From: Melastoma dodecandrum
Lineage: Eukaryota; Streptophyta; Magnoliopsida; Myrtales; Melastomataceae
Length of the DNA stretch: 64,000 bases
Direction: 5' to 3'
Assembly: GCA_029817715.1 (NCBI GenBank)
Contig: JARUPY010000534.1
Span: 4,466,501-4,530,500 of the forward strand
Of the stretch, positions 35,101-47,411 are shown piece after piece. Positions within the stretch are counted from its first letter, which is position 1. The number at the start of each line of letters is the position of its first letter. The notes below the pieces were generated by a model. The model was not told the origin of the DNA. It was given only the letters and a program-made list of their open reading frames with translations, and did not search any database. The position numbers were made by a program, and so were the translations under genes.

Positions 35101-36004
35101 TATTGTTTTCAAGTTCATCATCATAAGATATCATGTAAAAAGCGTCTTCTTCTTGAACCGTAGGCTGATTGCCATCAGCATTGCTGAATTTACTTTCGTT
35201 AATCACAAAATTGTCGACTTTGTCCAAATAGACAGGTTCACCTGTTTGCAGATGATTTACTGCAAGGTTACCATCAGCAATCTCACCTTCTTTCAAAGGC
35301 ATCTCGATAGTTCCACCATTTTGATCAGCAGCGGCCTCATCTTTCCTGTCAACAGAAACAGTGGCTTCAATAATTTCACGTGGTGGCTCCACCGAATCAC
35401 TTTCATGCATGTGCGCAACATTAGTCTCAACACTTCGATGTACAAGCTCTGCAGAACCTTCAACACTTCCAGCTGTGGTCCCCACAGAACCTTCAATGTT
35501 TTCTTGCATAGGCTCAACGAAATCTGCATGATTATGCGAGATGTCCACAGTTTTATCAACACTGGCCTTATCTTCGATTTCTAGAGGGGCTGCAGCTTCA
35601 ATACTTCCACCCAAACGCTCCAACGAATTTCTTTGGTCGTCCAAAAGATCCAATTTTTCATTAGTAGGGTCCTCGTCCTTCAGATCAGGACGGGCTGCAA
35701 CTTCAACTCTTCCAAAATTAGGCTCAAGTAAACCTTGCTGATTTTCTGAAACATCTACATTGGCAGATGAAGGCTGGGGCGAGTCCACAGGAGGGTATCC
35801 AGATTCTTCAACAGCAGCTGACAAATCTGCTGCTGCAATAGGGTGCCGATTCTCGAATGGATTCGGAGGTTCACCCACAGCTTCGGCAGGGGAAACCGAG
35901 TTCTCTTTTGCTTCAAGCTGCTGCTCCTCCAGGGTCCTCTCGTTAGTATTCAGAGCAGAAGGTCCCTCTGTTCTGTCTTGATCATTCTCATTCTCATTGG
36001 ACAT
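32191..36004 (-). CDS. ARID-A: AT-rich interactive domain protein with alpha-crystallin domain (ARID3/5/6 class)
   Basis: Twelve coding exons: 36004-34872, 34760-34721, 34310-34258, 33924-33879, 33736-33644, 33496-33389, 33305-33248, 33130-33055, 32774-32708, 32623-32573, 32463-32371 and 32295-32191 (1,923 nt, 640 aa). The start at 36004 (CCACCATGT) lies 23 bp inside an acceptor at 36028, implying a 5' UTR intron. An acidic N-terminal half (about 1-345) precedes the ARID (about 348-430; FMKELENFFKERKMELRPPK, LWRAVIGLGGYDR, TSSKLWRQVGESF, VSWTFRGFYEK), a basic linker, and an HSP20-like domain (about 545-640; CFEVYALVPGLLREE, VQSDPAGRLVISGDPE). In Arabidopsis the same architecture defines ARID3/5/6, nuclear DNA-binding proteins associated with chromatin remodelling. 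Exact orthology is not fixed. Confidence 0.92.
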
Positions 36005-36027
36005 GGTGGGGCTCTGAACTCCCACTT

Positions 36028-37145
36028 CTGAAACAAGACAGAGAACACGTGTTGAATATCACAATTATAATGATACATTTTTTTTAAATTAATAAAGAAT
36101 AGAAGAGTATGGAAATTATACTTGTGGAGGGAAAAGGAAGGTTTTCATAGAGAATTGGGGCATTAATTATCACTTTTAATAGAAGATAATTCGGCCACGG
36201 TATTGTTAGTTTCTCTGCATTAAAATCACAGTCATGCCTCCCATTTCTTCTGAGAGTTTTGTTTCAGGCATCCACTTCTGAAGCGATATTCCTCTTCTTC
36301 CAAAAAAGTTTAGTGAATTTTTTCCCAAGGCCTAGTCAAAGAGAGAGTGCATGAGGCACGTGCACAGATTCATTCCATATCACTAGAGAAGACAACACAA
36401 AGCAGACCAATGTTTGCAAATCCCCATATTGACCTAATGGCCCAGATCCTAATCAATTACCACCTACAGATCAGGCGCTAGAAGGGTCGAGCCAGTCGCC
36501 AGAGGATGAAATTCACCCGAGAAGAGAGTTGTTATCGCAAGGTTTCATTGAACGCCATCGCGAAGTCGAAACTTTATGCAGCAATGGGAGGCGGCAGACC
36601 CGGAATCCAAGAAGCACCAAACAATAAAAAACATCCAGATCACAAAAAGAGAAAAGCAAAGAACTCCCTTCCAAGCCCTAACAATCCCTTCATCTCTAAA
36701 AGAACCAACCTTTTCCCCCCTCCCCACTTCCTCCCCTCCCACTCACCGTCATCGAACTCACCCCCGACCAAAACCTTTGAAACCCCAGAAAAAGTTGGGC
36801 AGCCACAACATTCCCACAACAACAAAAAGAGACACCGGTAGGCATGGCACGCAAGAACAAACAGATCAGCTCACACGCTAAAACCAAGCACAGGAAATGA
36901 ATGCAAGGACATCCTATCGAAAACCAGCAGCGAAATTCAGAAAAGAATACCCCAGCCAAAGTGGGAGAAGCAGCAGCAGCAGCAAGAGCTGCACCACGTA
37001 CCAAAAGCGCAAAGGAGGGAGATTTTCAGAATACTATTTGATTTCTCTCTTCGCTTCTGCTCCTGAGTTTTTTTATCTTAACTTTATTGGAATAATGATG
37101 ATTATGGCATCTTGGGTCTGGCCTTAAAATCTGAGCTTTCTTCTG
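36028..37145. other. Upstream region and probable 5' UTR intron of ARID-A
   Basis: Contains the splice acceptor at 36028 and presumably a 5' UTR exon and promoter further upstream. Antisense ORFs at 36506-37127 lack motifs. Confidence 0.4.
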
Positions 37146-37554
37146 ATTTAACCTGAATTTCTAAAATAATTCACGAAATGACCTCGTTAGTTTCGATATT
37201 CCGCAAATAACCTCGTGAAATCGGCCTTACAAAGGCCGACTTCAATTCCTCGAAGGCCGACTTCCTAAAAATTTAAAAAAAAAAAAAATTAGAAAGTCGG
37301 CCTTTGATCTAATAAAAAAAAAAAAATCCCCCCTACAAACCCCACCAGCCCTTCAAACCCCCACGTACTTCCCTTTTTTTTCTAATTTAATATGAAAGTC
37401 GGCCTTTGTAAGGCCGACTTCCATCCAAAATTTTTTTTTTTTATTTTTACGAAGTCGGTCTTACAAAGGCCGACTTCAATTTCACGAGGTTATTTACGGA
37501 ATATCGAAACTAACGAGGTCATTTCGCGAATTATTTTATAAATTCAGGTTAAAT
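37146..37554. mobile_element. Foldback element made of AAGTCGGCC palindromes, copy 2
   Basis: Long terminal inverted repeats of about 80 bp: 37146 onward (ATTTAACCTGAATTT, then AATGACCTCGTTAGTTTCGA) is inverted at 37474-37554 with few mismatches. Inside are AAGTCGGCCTTTGTAAGGCC-type palindromes separated by A/T runs. No ORF. It shares the palindromic core with the element at 21160, and AACAAAAC-type sequence at its edge, but its terminal repeats differ. Confidence 0.75.
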
Positions 37555-39427
37555 TGGAACAAAACTCCTTAAAATCTTGCAAAAACTTATGTATTTTTCT
37601 ATGTTGTCATTATATATATTATATAATTTTATTTTTATTAATTTTGAATTCTATCCAACAGATATAGACAATTTTTCTTTATCCACTAAAAAAGAAAAAT
37701 AATTAAATAAATGAAAAATAATATTCAAACATCTCGTATATTTTGAAATTATTCTATTTATCATAAATTATACCAATTTTTTCTATTTATCTTATTATTT
37801 ACGTAATATCTCCGTATATCCTAAACTTACTCCGTGACTAAAGTAACAGAGGTTGACATGGCGTTGATGTGGCTCTAATACCGCCAGTCGCCCCCCGCCG
37901 TTAGAAGATCACTATTTGACGGAATATCACAATTAGTCTCCAAATAAATAAAATTTTTTTAATTAGGTCAAAAATCGGTCACCCAACCCTAACCCCCAAT
38001 CGGTCACAAACCCTAAATCCTCAATCCATCCCCATATCCCCGACTCACGACCGGCCAAAAACCCATCAACCTACCATCCCCGACTTGACGTTCACGACCT
38101 CCCGACTCACGACCGGCCATCCCTGACCTTCTACGACACACCACCCCTAGTCCTTCCCCATTTGTTTTCGACCTCTCAACCCCAAAAACCTTCCATAGCA
38201 GTTCCTGACCTCCGCACCCAAACCCTTCCTTGAAGGGCCCTTCTCCGATTGTTTTCGACTTGTCCACCCAAAGTATTATTTGCGTGTTTGCCTCTTATTG
38301 CTTTTTTTTGGAAGGTTTGGGAAAGGACCGTGGGTGGTGGTTTGGGGAAGGTGGGTCAGTGGGGATTGTGCATCGATGGGTATAGGAGAAGGTCGACGAT
38401 GATGGATCAATGGGGAAGTCGGGGATGGTGTGTCGGGGTTGATGGGTGAAGAATTTAGGGGTGGATCGGTGGAGAGGTCGAGGATGGTGGGTCGATGGAG
38501 AGGTCATGGATGGTGTGGAAGAGGCATGGGAAGAGGGAGAGGGCTAGGGGGTTTGGGGTGTGGAGGAGGATGATGACCAGTGGATAGAGTTAACTTGGAG
38601 GAAGGCGATTGACGACGTTAGAAAATACTGGTATAGTTTAGGATAAATAGATAATTTGGCCTATATTTTTTATTTTAAAATTTAATCGACAAAGAAGTGC
38701 ATTGAATAATAGTTTATAATTCTGTCAATAAATACTCAAAATCGATGAAGGTCTCTATTATACGGGTAAAGTGAATTATGAGGCGAATGAATAAAAGGTT
38801 GAAACTCTGCTGTTATAAAACATGGGTTCGTTTATATTAAAGTCTTTTTTTGGCTTTTGTTAGAAAATTCAAAATTGACCAAAATCAAAATAGAAATAAA
38901 ATTTAATAATAAAATTATATAACAAACTAAATTAATGACAAAATAAAAAGTCCTGAGGCCATAAATTGATATCTTACAAAACAGAATCTTTGATTTCGTC
39001 GTTACTGGTGTCGAAATCGAGCATGCTCGCAGGGCTGAAATCCCGATCCTAATTCAAAAATTCCGATCATATTAAATTAATCGTTTACGATTCTAGGTCG
39101 AAGGTCTGGTGCGCCCCATCTCTTCTTCTAGCGTTATAACGTAATTGCACATAATAATATCCGTACTATAAAGAACTAAAATTTTAATATTACATCATAT
39201 AAACCTCAGTTATATTGAGCTCCAGCTATAACTCCCCATGCATAATAAACGAAATAAAACACGTACGTACACATCATCAACGTTGATTCTTATGAATCTA
39301 AAAACAGGATACGACATGACATGACCACCGCGACGGCCTACTAAGTTGTTCGGGGGTAGTTCTGGAGTAAAACACTAATCAGAGATTGACAAAAGACCAG
39401 CTGACACTAGTTTTAACATTTAGACCG
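37555..39427. other. Spacer between ARID-A and ARID-B, with a possible foldback at 37817-38645
   Basis: Beyond the foldback element the sequence is AT-rich. TATCCTAAACT at 37817 is inverted as AGTTTAGGATA at 38635-38645. Between them the left half is C-rich (CCCAACCCTAA, CGACCGGCC) and the right half G-rich (GGTGGGTCAGTGG), suggesting an imperfect foldback. 38650-39420 is AT-rich with no gene seen. Confidence 0.4.
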
Positions 39428-42400
39428 TCAAATTTCATCACCACCGAACCTGTTCCCGGCGTCCCTCAGCGTCACCTTCAGCAACGACAGTGCCGCATCC
39501 CCCTGGCATGTCGACATCTCCGCCAGGGCCAGCTCCTTAATCAGCCTTTCCCGAGTAGCGCTACGGTCCCTTTCCTTCGAGGCAAGATCGTTAATGACCC
39601 TGAGCTCTTCCTTCGCTTCCTCGATTTCTGCCTCGACTTGAGCACGTTCCAAGTCCAGGCGAGCAATCTCCCTTTCTAGCCCAAGTTTCCGATCCTCTAG
39701 CCCGGCAAGCCTCTTCCTCGCAGAAGAAGATCTTGCCGCAGACTCCCTTGGGGAGGTTGATGCCAGGGTTTCCCATGTGGACACAATCTCTTCCTCCAAT
39801 TCAATCTTCCTTCGTTTTGCTTCCACAAACATGGACAACTGATCCGCCATTACCATTTCGAATCTCTTGCAGGCGAGGACCACCTCGATGGGAGAACTGG
39901 ATGACATCAACACCTTCAGATGCGGGGCCAGCATTTTGAGTGTATCTGACGTAAGGGCCTGGTCCTGGGTCTGCAGGACAACTAGCGCTTTTTCTGCCGC
40001 TTCCTTCAACTGTGCTGTGCTGGCAAATCCTGGAGAACTCTCAATTTTCTGCTCATCATCCTTACCCTCGTCAGCAGGGAGTCCAACATCAACTGCATTC
40101 ACTCTGAAAATATATGCCATTGGAATCAGATCCATCTAGCACTGAATAGTAACAGACACAACAAAGGGAAACATCACCGTTTCACACAGCAGGGCACCGG
40201 CAATAAAAGGAAATCGAAGAGGGGGCAAGCGATCCTAACCGCGATTCGGAGACTTCCGGATGAACTGTTTCCACAACATCTTCTTCGGCAGCGTGACTCT
40301 TACGTTTAATCGAACCTGCTACAAAGTAAAACGACAATAAGAGTAACTACTTAGGCACAAAGGGTACTTAAAGCCCGAACTGGGCAGAAAGACTTTTCAG
40401 ATGTAGCATACCATTATTTTCTGGACTGTTCTCACCTTTTTGTGCAGTTCTCTTTTCCTGCAAAAACAATGACCTACCTTTAGATGCTGAAAAATAAAAG
40501 GCGGGATTCACCGTAGCTTTTACCGTACCTTCACAACAGGAATACTAACTTCACCATTTCCAAGAGAACATTTCGAGTGCCAACGCAACCTTGCACGAGC
40601 AGCGGCATTTCTTGGTGTTCTACCAGACGCGGAAGCCTAACAGGGAGAAAGAACTGATTCAGCACAACTGAGTAAATTAAGAGCATCCAAGTCAGAAGAG
40701 CATAACATCAAACCATAGCAATCTACCTCCTTCATCATCTCACGGAGGGTGATACCATCACAGATTGTGGTGGTTATAGTGTCGACTGGAGTTTCATTGC
40801 CCATTGTTTCCATGTTTGAGGAAGATGGAATATTGAGCTCTCCAGCACGGAATTTCTCCCTCTCAAAGTCTAAAAGAGCCTGAAAATATCAGGACATCCA
40901 ATTTACCACAGTGCTCATGCCATCAGGAAACATCACCACTGAATGCTAGAATATCAGATGTACAGAATGATCATGAGAAAACATCCAAGTAGGGACCATT
41001 TTTTAAACCTTAAAAACTGGTCAGGAAACAATGTTAGGGACTCTCCCAACTACAGACAACCAAAAATAGATAGTATGCAAAGAAAGATGTTTAATACCAT
41101 ATAAATGCACCTAAACGGAAAAGCAACAATACCAACCCCCCATAGTTGTTAAAGGCGACAAAAGGCGACGCCTATGGCGAGGGGCGAGGCGACTTCGCCT
41201 TTCCTCCCCTCAAGGCGAGGCGTGGTACAAAGGCGACTCCTTTCCTCGCCTTTCTCGCCTTTTTCTCAGGCGAAAGGCGACAAAAAGGCAAGCCTTTTGT
41301 TGATGATGAATAAGAGGACTTAATTGCAAAACTTTGAAAAATTTTGAAGAAATTAATGAAATTAAAAAAAATTAAAAAAACCCTATTAAGACTAATAGAA
41401 CAATTATTCCAGACGATTCTTTTATGCTGTATTCCCAGACTTTTAGAACATTATTTTAGGAAAATCAAGGCCTGCCTTTTGTATTAAAGCACTTCAATGT
41501 GATTCTTTTATGGGGATTAATATTATAAATCGCCTTTGTTCAAAAGGCGAGCGCCTTTCGCCTCACCTCGCGCCTCTGGCGGGCGAGGGCTTGTCGCCTC
41601 GCCCCGCCTATCGCCATTAACAACTCCCGAAAAAAATAAGTTGAATTACCTTTTCATAGAAACTGCGGAATGTCCGAGAGACGGCCCTGAATGTCCTGTA
41701 CAGAATACCATCAGTTCATTATACAGAATCTTTTCAAAACTTATCATTACCCATTTACATATTGGAAAATGACAGTTGGTATGCCTTTTCAAGTTATTAA
41801 TTTCAGCACAGATGTAAGCTAATCTCCTAAGCTTGGCACTCAATCTGTCTAAGATATTTTCTTGTGCTTAATAACAGTATCAAGAGAAGACGAAATCAAT
41901 CTATTCACCCAGTCTCTTCCAACTCATGTCGGTTGCATGAACAGATCACCTTAGCTGCACCATCACTGTAAGTAACAAGTTGCCACAGTAAAAGCAATGT
42001 GCTAGATCTAAATTATTTCACAATAACTCAAACATACAAGTAAATGTGGAACATGGTATTTCCTCAAATTTTAATCAGAGCAGTTATTTCAAAATAGGTT
42101 CAAGAAGCAGCAGACACAGGGCGTTAACGGGTGCCTTTCTTACTTTGGGGGTCCACAGGACTTTGCCACTTGTCCCCACAGTTTGCCTGATGTAACCTGG
42201 TTAATAAACAAGTTAATCACTTCAGCGATGATGTATGAAGCAGCATTAAACTTACGACAACGTAATTTTTAACAATTGTCCTCTTCCCAATGCTTCAACA
42301 ATAACCGAAAGTTAAAGAAAGAGAGCAGACAACCAATGACGCCAGATCAGATTGAAAGACTCTTGTCCACCATTTACAACCCAAATGGAGTAAAAAAGAT

Positions 42401-43122
42401 AGGAAAAAGGATGTGAGACAAATGGAATATTAAAAATAAAAGTCCTTGGTTAATCAGTGATGCATGCAAGTGTCGTGTTGGTGCACAACAAAATGTTTGG
42501 TCAACATTGTAAAGTCTTAGAATGTCTCCATACCTTGTCATAGCCTCCTCGTCTCAACACAGCTCGCAATAGCCTTATTTAGCAATTGTAAAGTTAAATG
42601 TTGAATTAACCGTAAAATTACCAAGGGAAAGAACATCAAGAAAACTCACTTAAGGGTATTCACTCCCTTTCCTCTCAATTTTGGAGGCTTGAATTCAGCA
42701 CTTCTCTCTCTGAAGAACTTCTCCAGCTCCTTCAAGAACTCAGATTGCTCCTCTTCTGTCCCGGAATCATCGCCTCCATCATCAGCATCTAAACGAAACA
42801 AATAGTTCGAACTGGATTTTCCAAGGTCCAATCTTGACGCATCTACTTGCTGCACATTTAGCTTTAAGGGCTCCGCCGCCAATTTGATTTCAGGTTCATC
42901 GTCATAAGGCACAGAATTAGGCACACCATCGTGCATATCCTCTTTTTCGGGGCCAAAAACGTCCCGTACCAGCAAAGGGTGACCATTCTCAGCAGTCCTC
43001 CATGACTCATCCACAGCTTCAGCAAGAGAATCCAAATTCTCCTCTTTAGGTTTCTCTTCAAACTCCCTCCCCTGAAAATCCACGATTGAAGGAACCTCTT
43101 TTCCCTCCATCTTGACGGACAT
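39428..43122 (-). CDS. ARID-B: diverged ARID protein with coiled-coil C-terminus
   Basis: Nine coding exons: 43122-42650, 42573-42534, 42196-42144, 41695-41650, 40879-40727, 40636-40529, 40457-40412, 40315-40240 and 40103-39428 (1,671 nt, 556 aa), in phase. Exons 2-4, 6 and 8 have the same lengths as in ARID-A (40, 53, 46, 108, 76), so the genes are tandem duplicates. The ARID is diverged: LLRAVLRRGGYDK and TFRAVSRTFRSFYEK lack conserved tryptophans seen in ARID-A. Shared sequence reaches VNAVDVGLPAD, after which the alpha-crystallin domain is replaced by a 225-codon exon rich in coiled coil (GLEREIARLDLERAQVEAEI). The start may be 43122 or 43110. An acceptor at 43140 implies a 5' UTR intron. 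Confidence 0.85.
41144..41625. mobile_element. Short hAT-like element in an ARID-B intron
   Basis: Terminal inverted repeats AGTTGTTAAAGGCGA at 41144 and its near inverse (TCGCCATTAACAACT, ending at 41625), with GGCGA-rich subterminal stretches and an AT-rich centre. No ORF. It lies in the intron between exons 4 and 5 of ARID-B. No 8-bp target duplication was recognised, so the hAT assignment rests on the ends and resemblance to 59302-60462. Confidence 0.65.
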
Positions 43123-43140
43123 TTTCAGCTTCCAGACAAC

Positions 43141-44917
43141 TACAAAAATCCGCAACATAAATAACGACCCCAGCAACAAAATCCATCTGAAAAAACAACA
43201 CGACACAACAAGCATTCCCAACAAACATATCGAGAAATCATCATGAAGATGGGGGGTTGGGTAGATAACCACAGGCCTTCCTCCCAAATCCCCAATAACA
43301 CAGGCTCACGCTCAGACACACGGGCAGTCCCTCGAAACATGCGCCGCTTCACACCCACATTGACAACCCTCCGAAGGTTTTCCTCTTCGTCGACATAAAA
43401 AAGCACAAAAACCGAGGGAATCCGAAATCCAAGCAAAAAAAGGAAACACCTTTAAGGCATGAAACGATCGTCCGCAGGAAAAAGCCCCAAACTTTCGCAT
43501 GCCCAGTTCGCAAATTCCAAACCTTTACACAAATAGAAGGAAGGAACGAGCTAACTTCTCATCACCCACAAAACCCCTAGCCCCACACCCACAACTCATA
43601 AGAACATAAAACAGAAACAAACCAGACTCGAATGAAATAACATCAACGGGGAGGGAGGAGGGGAAACAAACATCTAGGTCCGGAGAGAGAGCTCTGGAAA
43701 AGTGGAGTCCCCCCGCCCCTCGGAAGATGCGAGATTTATCCCCCCACGGGAGGGAAAATGGTACGGACTGTTGCAAGAAAAAAGGGTTTTCGTTATGGAA
43801 GGGGGGAGGGGAGGGAAGTGAACAATTCCCCGAAATGAATTTTCATTTCTTCATTATTCATTTTTTTAAAAAGTCAGTGTTAGACACGTAGGATAGGTAG
43901 GGGGACACGTGTAATGAACAATATCCCTCCTTTCCATGTTTTAGTTAATAAAATTTAATGTCATAAATAATCCTGATTTTGTTCCACTCCTGTGACTTCT
44001 CATTATCAAACTTACGTTTTGACCTGACGACGCCCGCCTTCCCCTCCGTTATTAGATAAAGTACGACCCCCCCGGGGGAAAACCACGCCACGTCAGCATC
44101 CGCACGTGAAAACCGTAAACAAGCTCTTCTGTCACCGTCGTATTTTCTATTCTTTCTTTCTTCCTTTCTTTTCTCTTTTTCAGTTACGCGGCTCGTGCGA
44201 CTGATCTCCCACTCCAACGTCTTGGCCGGCGAAGGCTCGCGGTCGGCCGTGGGCCATTTGGACGTGCCGGAGCTTGCATCCGCGCACCGCTGCCTCCCGT
44301 TTTGTCTTGAACTTGGTTGATCACGTGAATCTGCCTCCCTCCTCCGTTTTCGTTGTCGAATTTGGTATTAGTTAGTCTGGACCGACCAGCAGAGAATCAA
44401 AGTTTTACAGTATCCTTTAGCAGTTGTTGTTTCTGCTGGGAGTCCTTCCACTTTGACTTCTAAAGCTTGTCTACGAGTGATGCGGCTGGGCCGCTGTCGA
44501 GGGAGTGTTGTTTGTTTACTACACTATCGGAAACAGTGGCTTGTTGTGATCTTGTTTTTTGTTTGCATAAATTCTCAGAATTACGCCTGCTCTTCGATGG
44601 TTTTTCTGGATGGAGCAGCAGCAGCAGCAGCGCCGTTTAAACTTAAGGCCACTCCTCTGCACGAGGGATCTGGTTGACCCCTTTGTTACCGCATTCATAT
44701 CGATTCTGAAGGTCCTTTTACCGACAGCTCTTGGATTATTCCTCGCAATTGGCCGGGTGGATGCATTGGGAGAAGAAGCGATATGCACCGGATGATTTGA
44801 TAAGGAAAAGTCCAGTATGCGGCAATATGCACGTGATAGTCGGGGTTGGCGTAGGAGCTTATTCTATGGTACTTGGCTCCTCTTGGGGTGAGTTTCGTTC
44901 GGTCGCCAATGAGCTGC
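43141..44917. other. ARID-B upstream region and DGAT2 3' flank
   Basis: 43141-44200 holds the ARID-B promoter and probable 5' UTR exon; 44300-44917 is likely the DGAT2 3' flank. A CAG run lies at about 44615-44630. ORFs here show no family motif. Confidence 0.4.
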
Positions 44918-46941
44918 TCAAAGGACTTTCAGTTGAAGGTCCGGGTATCCAACCTTTGCCTTGTGCCTCTCGAAAAGGTCCATGAGGGCGTCCACGAACT
45001 GGGTGTGCACTTCATTGATCTGCATCGAAGTTTATCGGAGATGTAATCACCCACATCGTCTGTATACAATTGTCGTTGGGTCGATGTATGTACCTCTTCT
45101 ATCGTGGGGTTAACTTTCTTCGTTAAATAAATCGGCTTCCCGACTACAACGTGCATTGGACGCTGATATGGCAGCGGAGTCCTGCAAATGGAATGAATTC
45201 TAAAACGAGGAAAGTAGACACCAGGATTGGTGTTACACAAAGGTGAATAGGAAGAAACTCACCCAAGAATACCCCAAAAGAAGATGGGCGCGAACTTGAT
45301 GGCCCTGGAAAACCTCAGAAAGGGCTCGCCGCTCGGCTTCCACCATTTATATACATCCGACTGTTTCAATAAGAACAGCATAAGCAAGTTCCTAGTTAAG
45401 GGTTGATAGTACCCAATAAAGATTGAGAGTGTAAATAAAATGTAGAATAAGCTTCGGGGAGAAGGCATCAGTACTTGACCGTAGCAGAAGACTGGAACGA
45501 GAGCGCAACCCATTTCCATGGCTATGCGAACGAATCCTCTTCGAGATTTAAGGAATGCAATCTGCAAGAGGATGTTCATTATTGCTTGAATGGAAGTTTT
45601 GTTGTAAACAAAACGGGAGTTGTTTCATGGCTCAAGACCTCAGAGTCATGTTCCATGAGGAATGTCTCTTGGATGCCTCCGGGCACAATGATGCAACTAT
45701 ATCCGGCTTCCAACAAACTGGAGAAGTTCTTCCGGGTTGCCGGTGCCAGACCCAACCATGTCCAGATGTGCCTCAAAAATGGTGTATAGAACACCTGACA
45801 AAAAGTTCCCCATTGCAACAGATTCAGCCAAAAGACAAAGTGAAAGGCCAAACTCATAATTTAATGGAATAAAAGATGAAAAAGATGGTGTATTACGGCA
45901 GAACTGGCTAGAACTTTTATTTTTGGAAGAGGCATGAATCCGGTAAGGTCGGCCAGCGCAACAACGCCAATCGGAAGAACAGAGTGTGGCTCATAACCAA
46001 AAACTGTGCATAATTGCATTTAAAAAAAAAAAACAGATTTAGGCAGGGGACCAAGACTCATACTAGAAGGAATCCAGAAGGCCAAGGAATCAGGAAATAT
46101 ATAGGGCCAAAATTAGCAGAGAGCCATGTGAAAGGTTTACCAGCTAACAACAACAGGACAAGGTCGATTCTTCTAGGACATATCAAGTGAATCAAATCCA
46201 TGACCACAGTACAATCACTTACATATTTAAAAGGGGTTAAGCCGTCTGTCTAAACCATAACCATCCGTTACTAGCAGCAATTAGCGTCACTCCCAAATAT
46301 ATCCGCCACCAGATAAAGTAAGCTGACCACCAATCAGTGCAAGCAACAAACTAACCATAAGCGCGACCGGGATCGAAAGCCGTCATGTCCTCCACATGCA
46401 GAGTAACCGGGAAATAGCGGCACGCATGCTTGCAGATGTACCTGCAACAGATCGAAACGAACGGAACTCAGAATCGTGCGGAAAACGCAGAACACGGAGG
46501 AGCTAACTCAAGGATCACCTGGAAAGTTTCCTCCCGGTCTTGCTCCGATCATCTATGGGGATCACCATGAAAGCACACAGCAACCCCAACACCCTTGGAA
46601 TCAAAACAGGAACCAACCCAGTCACAGAAGACCCCAACTTTCCGACGACCCATCACGTGAAGCCACAGAACCCAACAACGGAAACAGAGCAACAGAAAAA
46701 AAAGCCGAAGAGGGATTCGATTTTACAGGAGGGCCTTGGAGAAAGGAAGGACCAGGAGGGAGAGGAGGATGAGAACAGCGTCGAAATGGATAGACCCGAG
46801 CCATATCAGCAGAGCAACTACTGTGTAAAACACGTTCGAGGACTGGAATTCCTCCCTCCCGTCAAACACCCTAGATTTCTCCGCCGAAGGGAGTTCTTCC
46901 TCCCTCTGCTTCTTGGACCCGCCGCAACCATCCTCGCCCAT
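44918..46941 (-). CDS. DGAT2: Diacylglycerol O-acyltransferase 2 (DGAT2)
   Basis: Nine coding exons: 46941-46727, 46593-46519, 46441-46356, 46003-45897, 45794-45639, 45561-45475, 45360-45263, 45181-45094 and 45019-44918 (1,014 nt, 337 aa), all in phase. Two hydrophobic segments near residues 30-80 anchor it in the ER membrane. Family motifs are present: YFPV, the EPHS tetrapeptide ([10 protein letters not shown]), PGGIQE, and [19 protein letters not shown] followed by YGQ. It transfers an acyl group from acyl-CoA to diacylglycerol, the last step of triacylglycerol synthesis. Length is normal for plants. An upstream in-frame ATG at 46989 would add 16 residues; I chose 46941 because it gives the usual MGED-like start. 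Confidence 0.95.
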
Positions 46942-47411
46942 CCCCGCAGACAAAAAAGGAACAGGACCCAGAAACGAAAAAAGCGGCAAGTCACGTTTTT
47001 TCTTCTTCCCGAGTTACGAAATCAACGGAAAGGACTCGTCGCGAGGATGGACGGATGGGGAGGCAACGCATGCAGAGGGGGGAGGTAAACGACAAGGAAG
47101 GAAGGAAGGAAGGAGGGTGGGGATGGTTCTTTCCCAAGTAAAAACCAAAAACAAACCCAGCGAGGACGACAGACTCGGGACGGATGGAGCGAGTGAGGGG
47201 AGTGTTGTGGATGTCCGAAAGTCAGATAAAAACGACGATATCGAGGAAATCTCGCGGGGTATGGAAATTTCCAGACCTTCTTCATCCCTCGGTTTAATAA
47301 AAAAAAAAATTTATAAGTATAAAAAATTCTTCTGGTCGGTTACGATCCGAGATCATTCGGGTCACAGCATCGAATTTGGTAAAAAGAAAAAGAGTGTTTT
47401 CCTTATATAGT
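46942..47411. other. DGAT2 upstream region
   Basis: Promoter and 5' UTR of DGAT2. Purine-rich with AAGGAAGG repeats near 47095-47112. No gene supported. Confidence 0.4.

Noticed and set aside
44610..44640. CAG repeat as a coding polyglutamine tract
   Set aside because: It lies in the DGAT2 3' flank with no supported reading frame.
46989..46989. Upstream ATG as the DGAT2 start
   Set aside because: It would add 16 residues not expected in plant DGAT2; kept only as an alternative.
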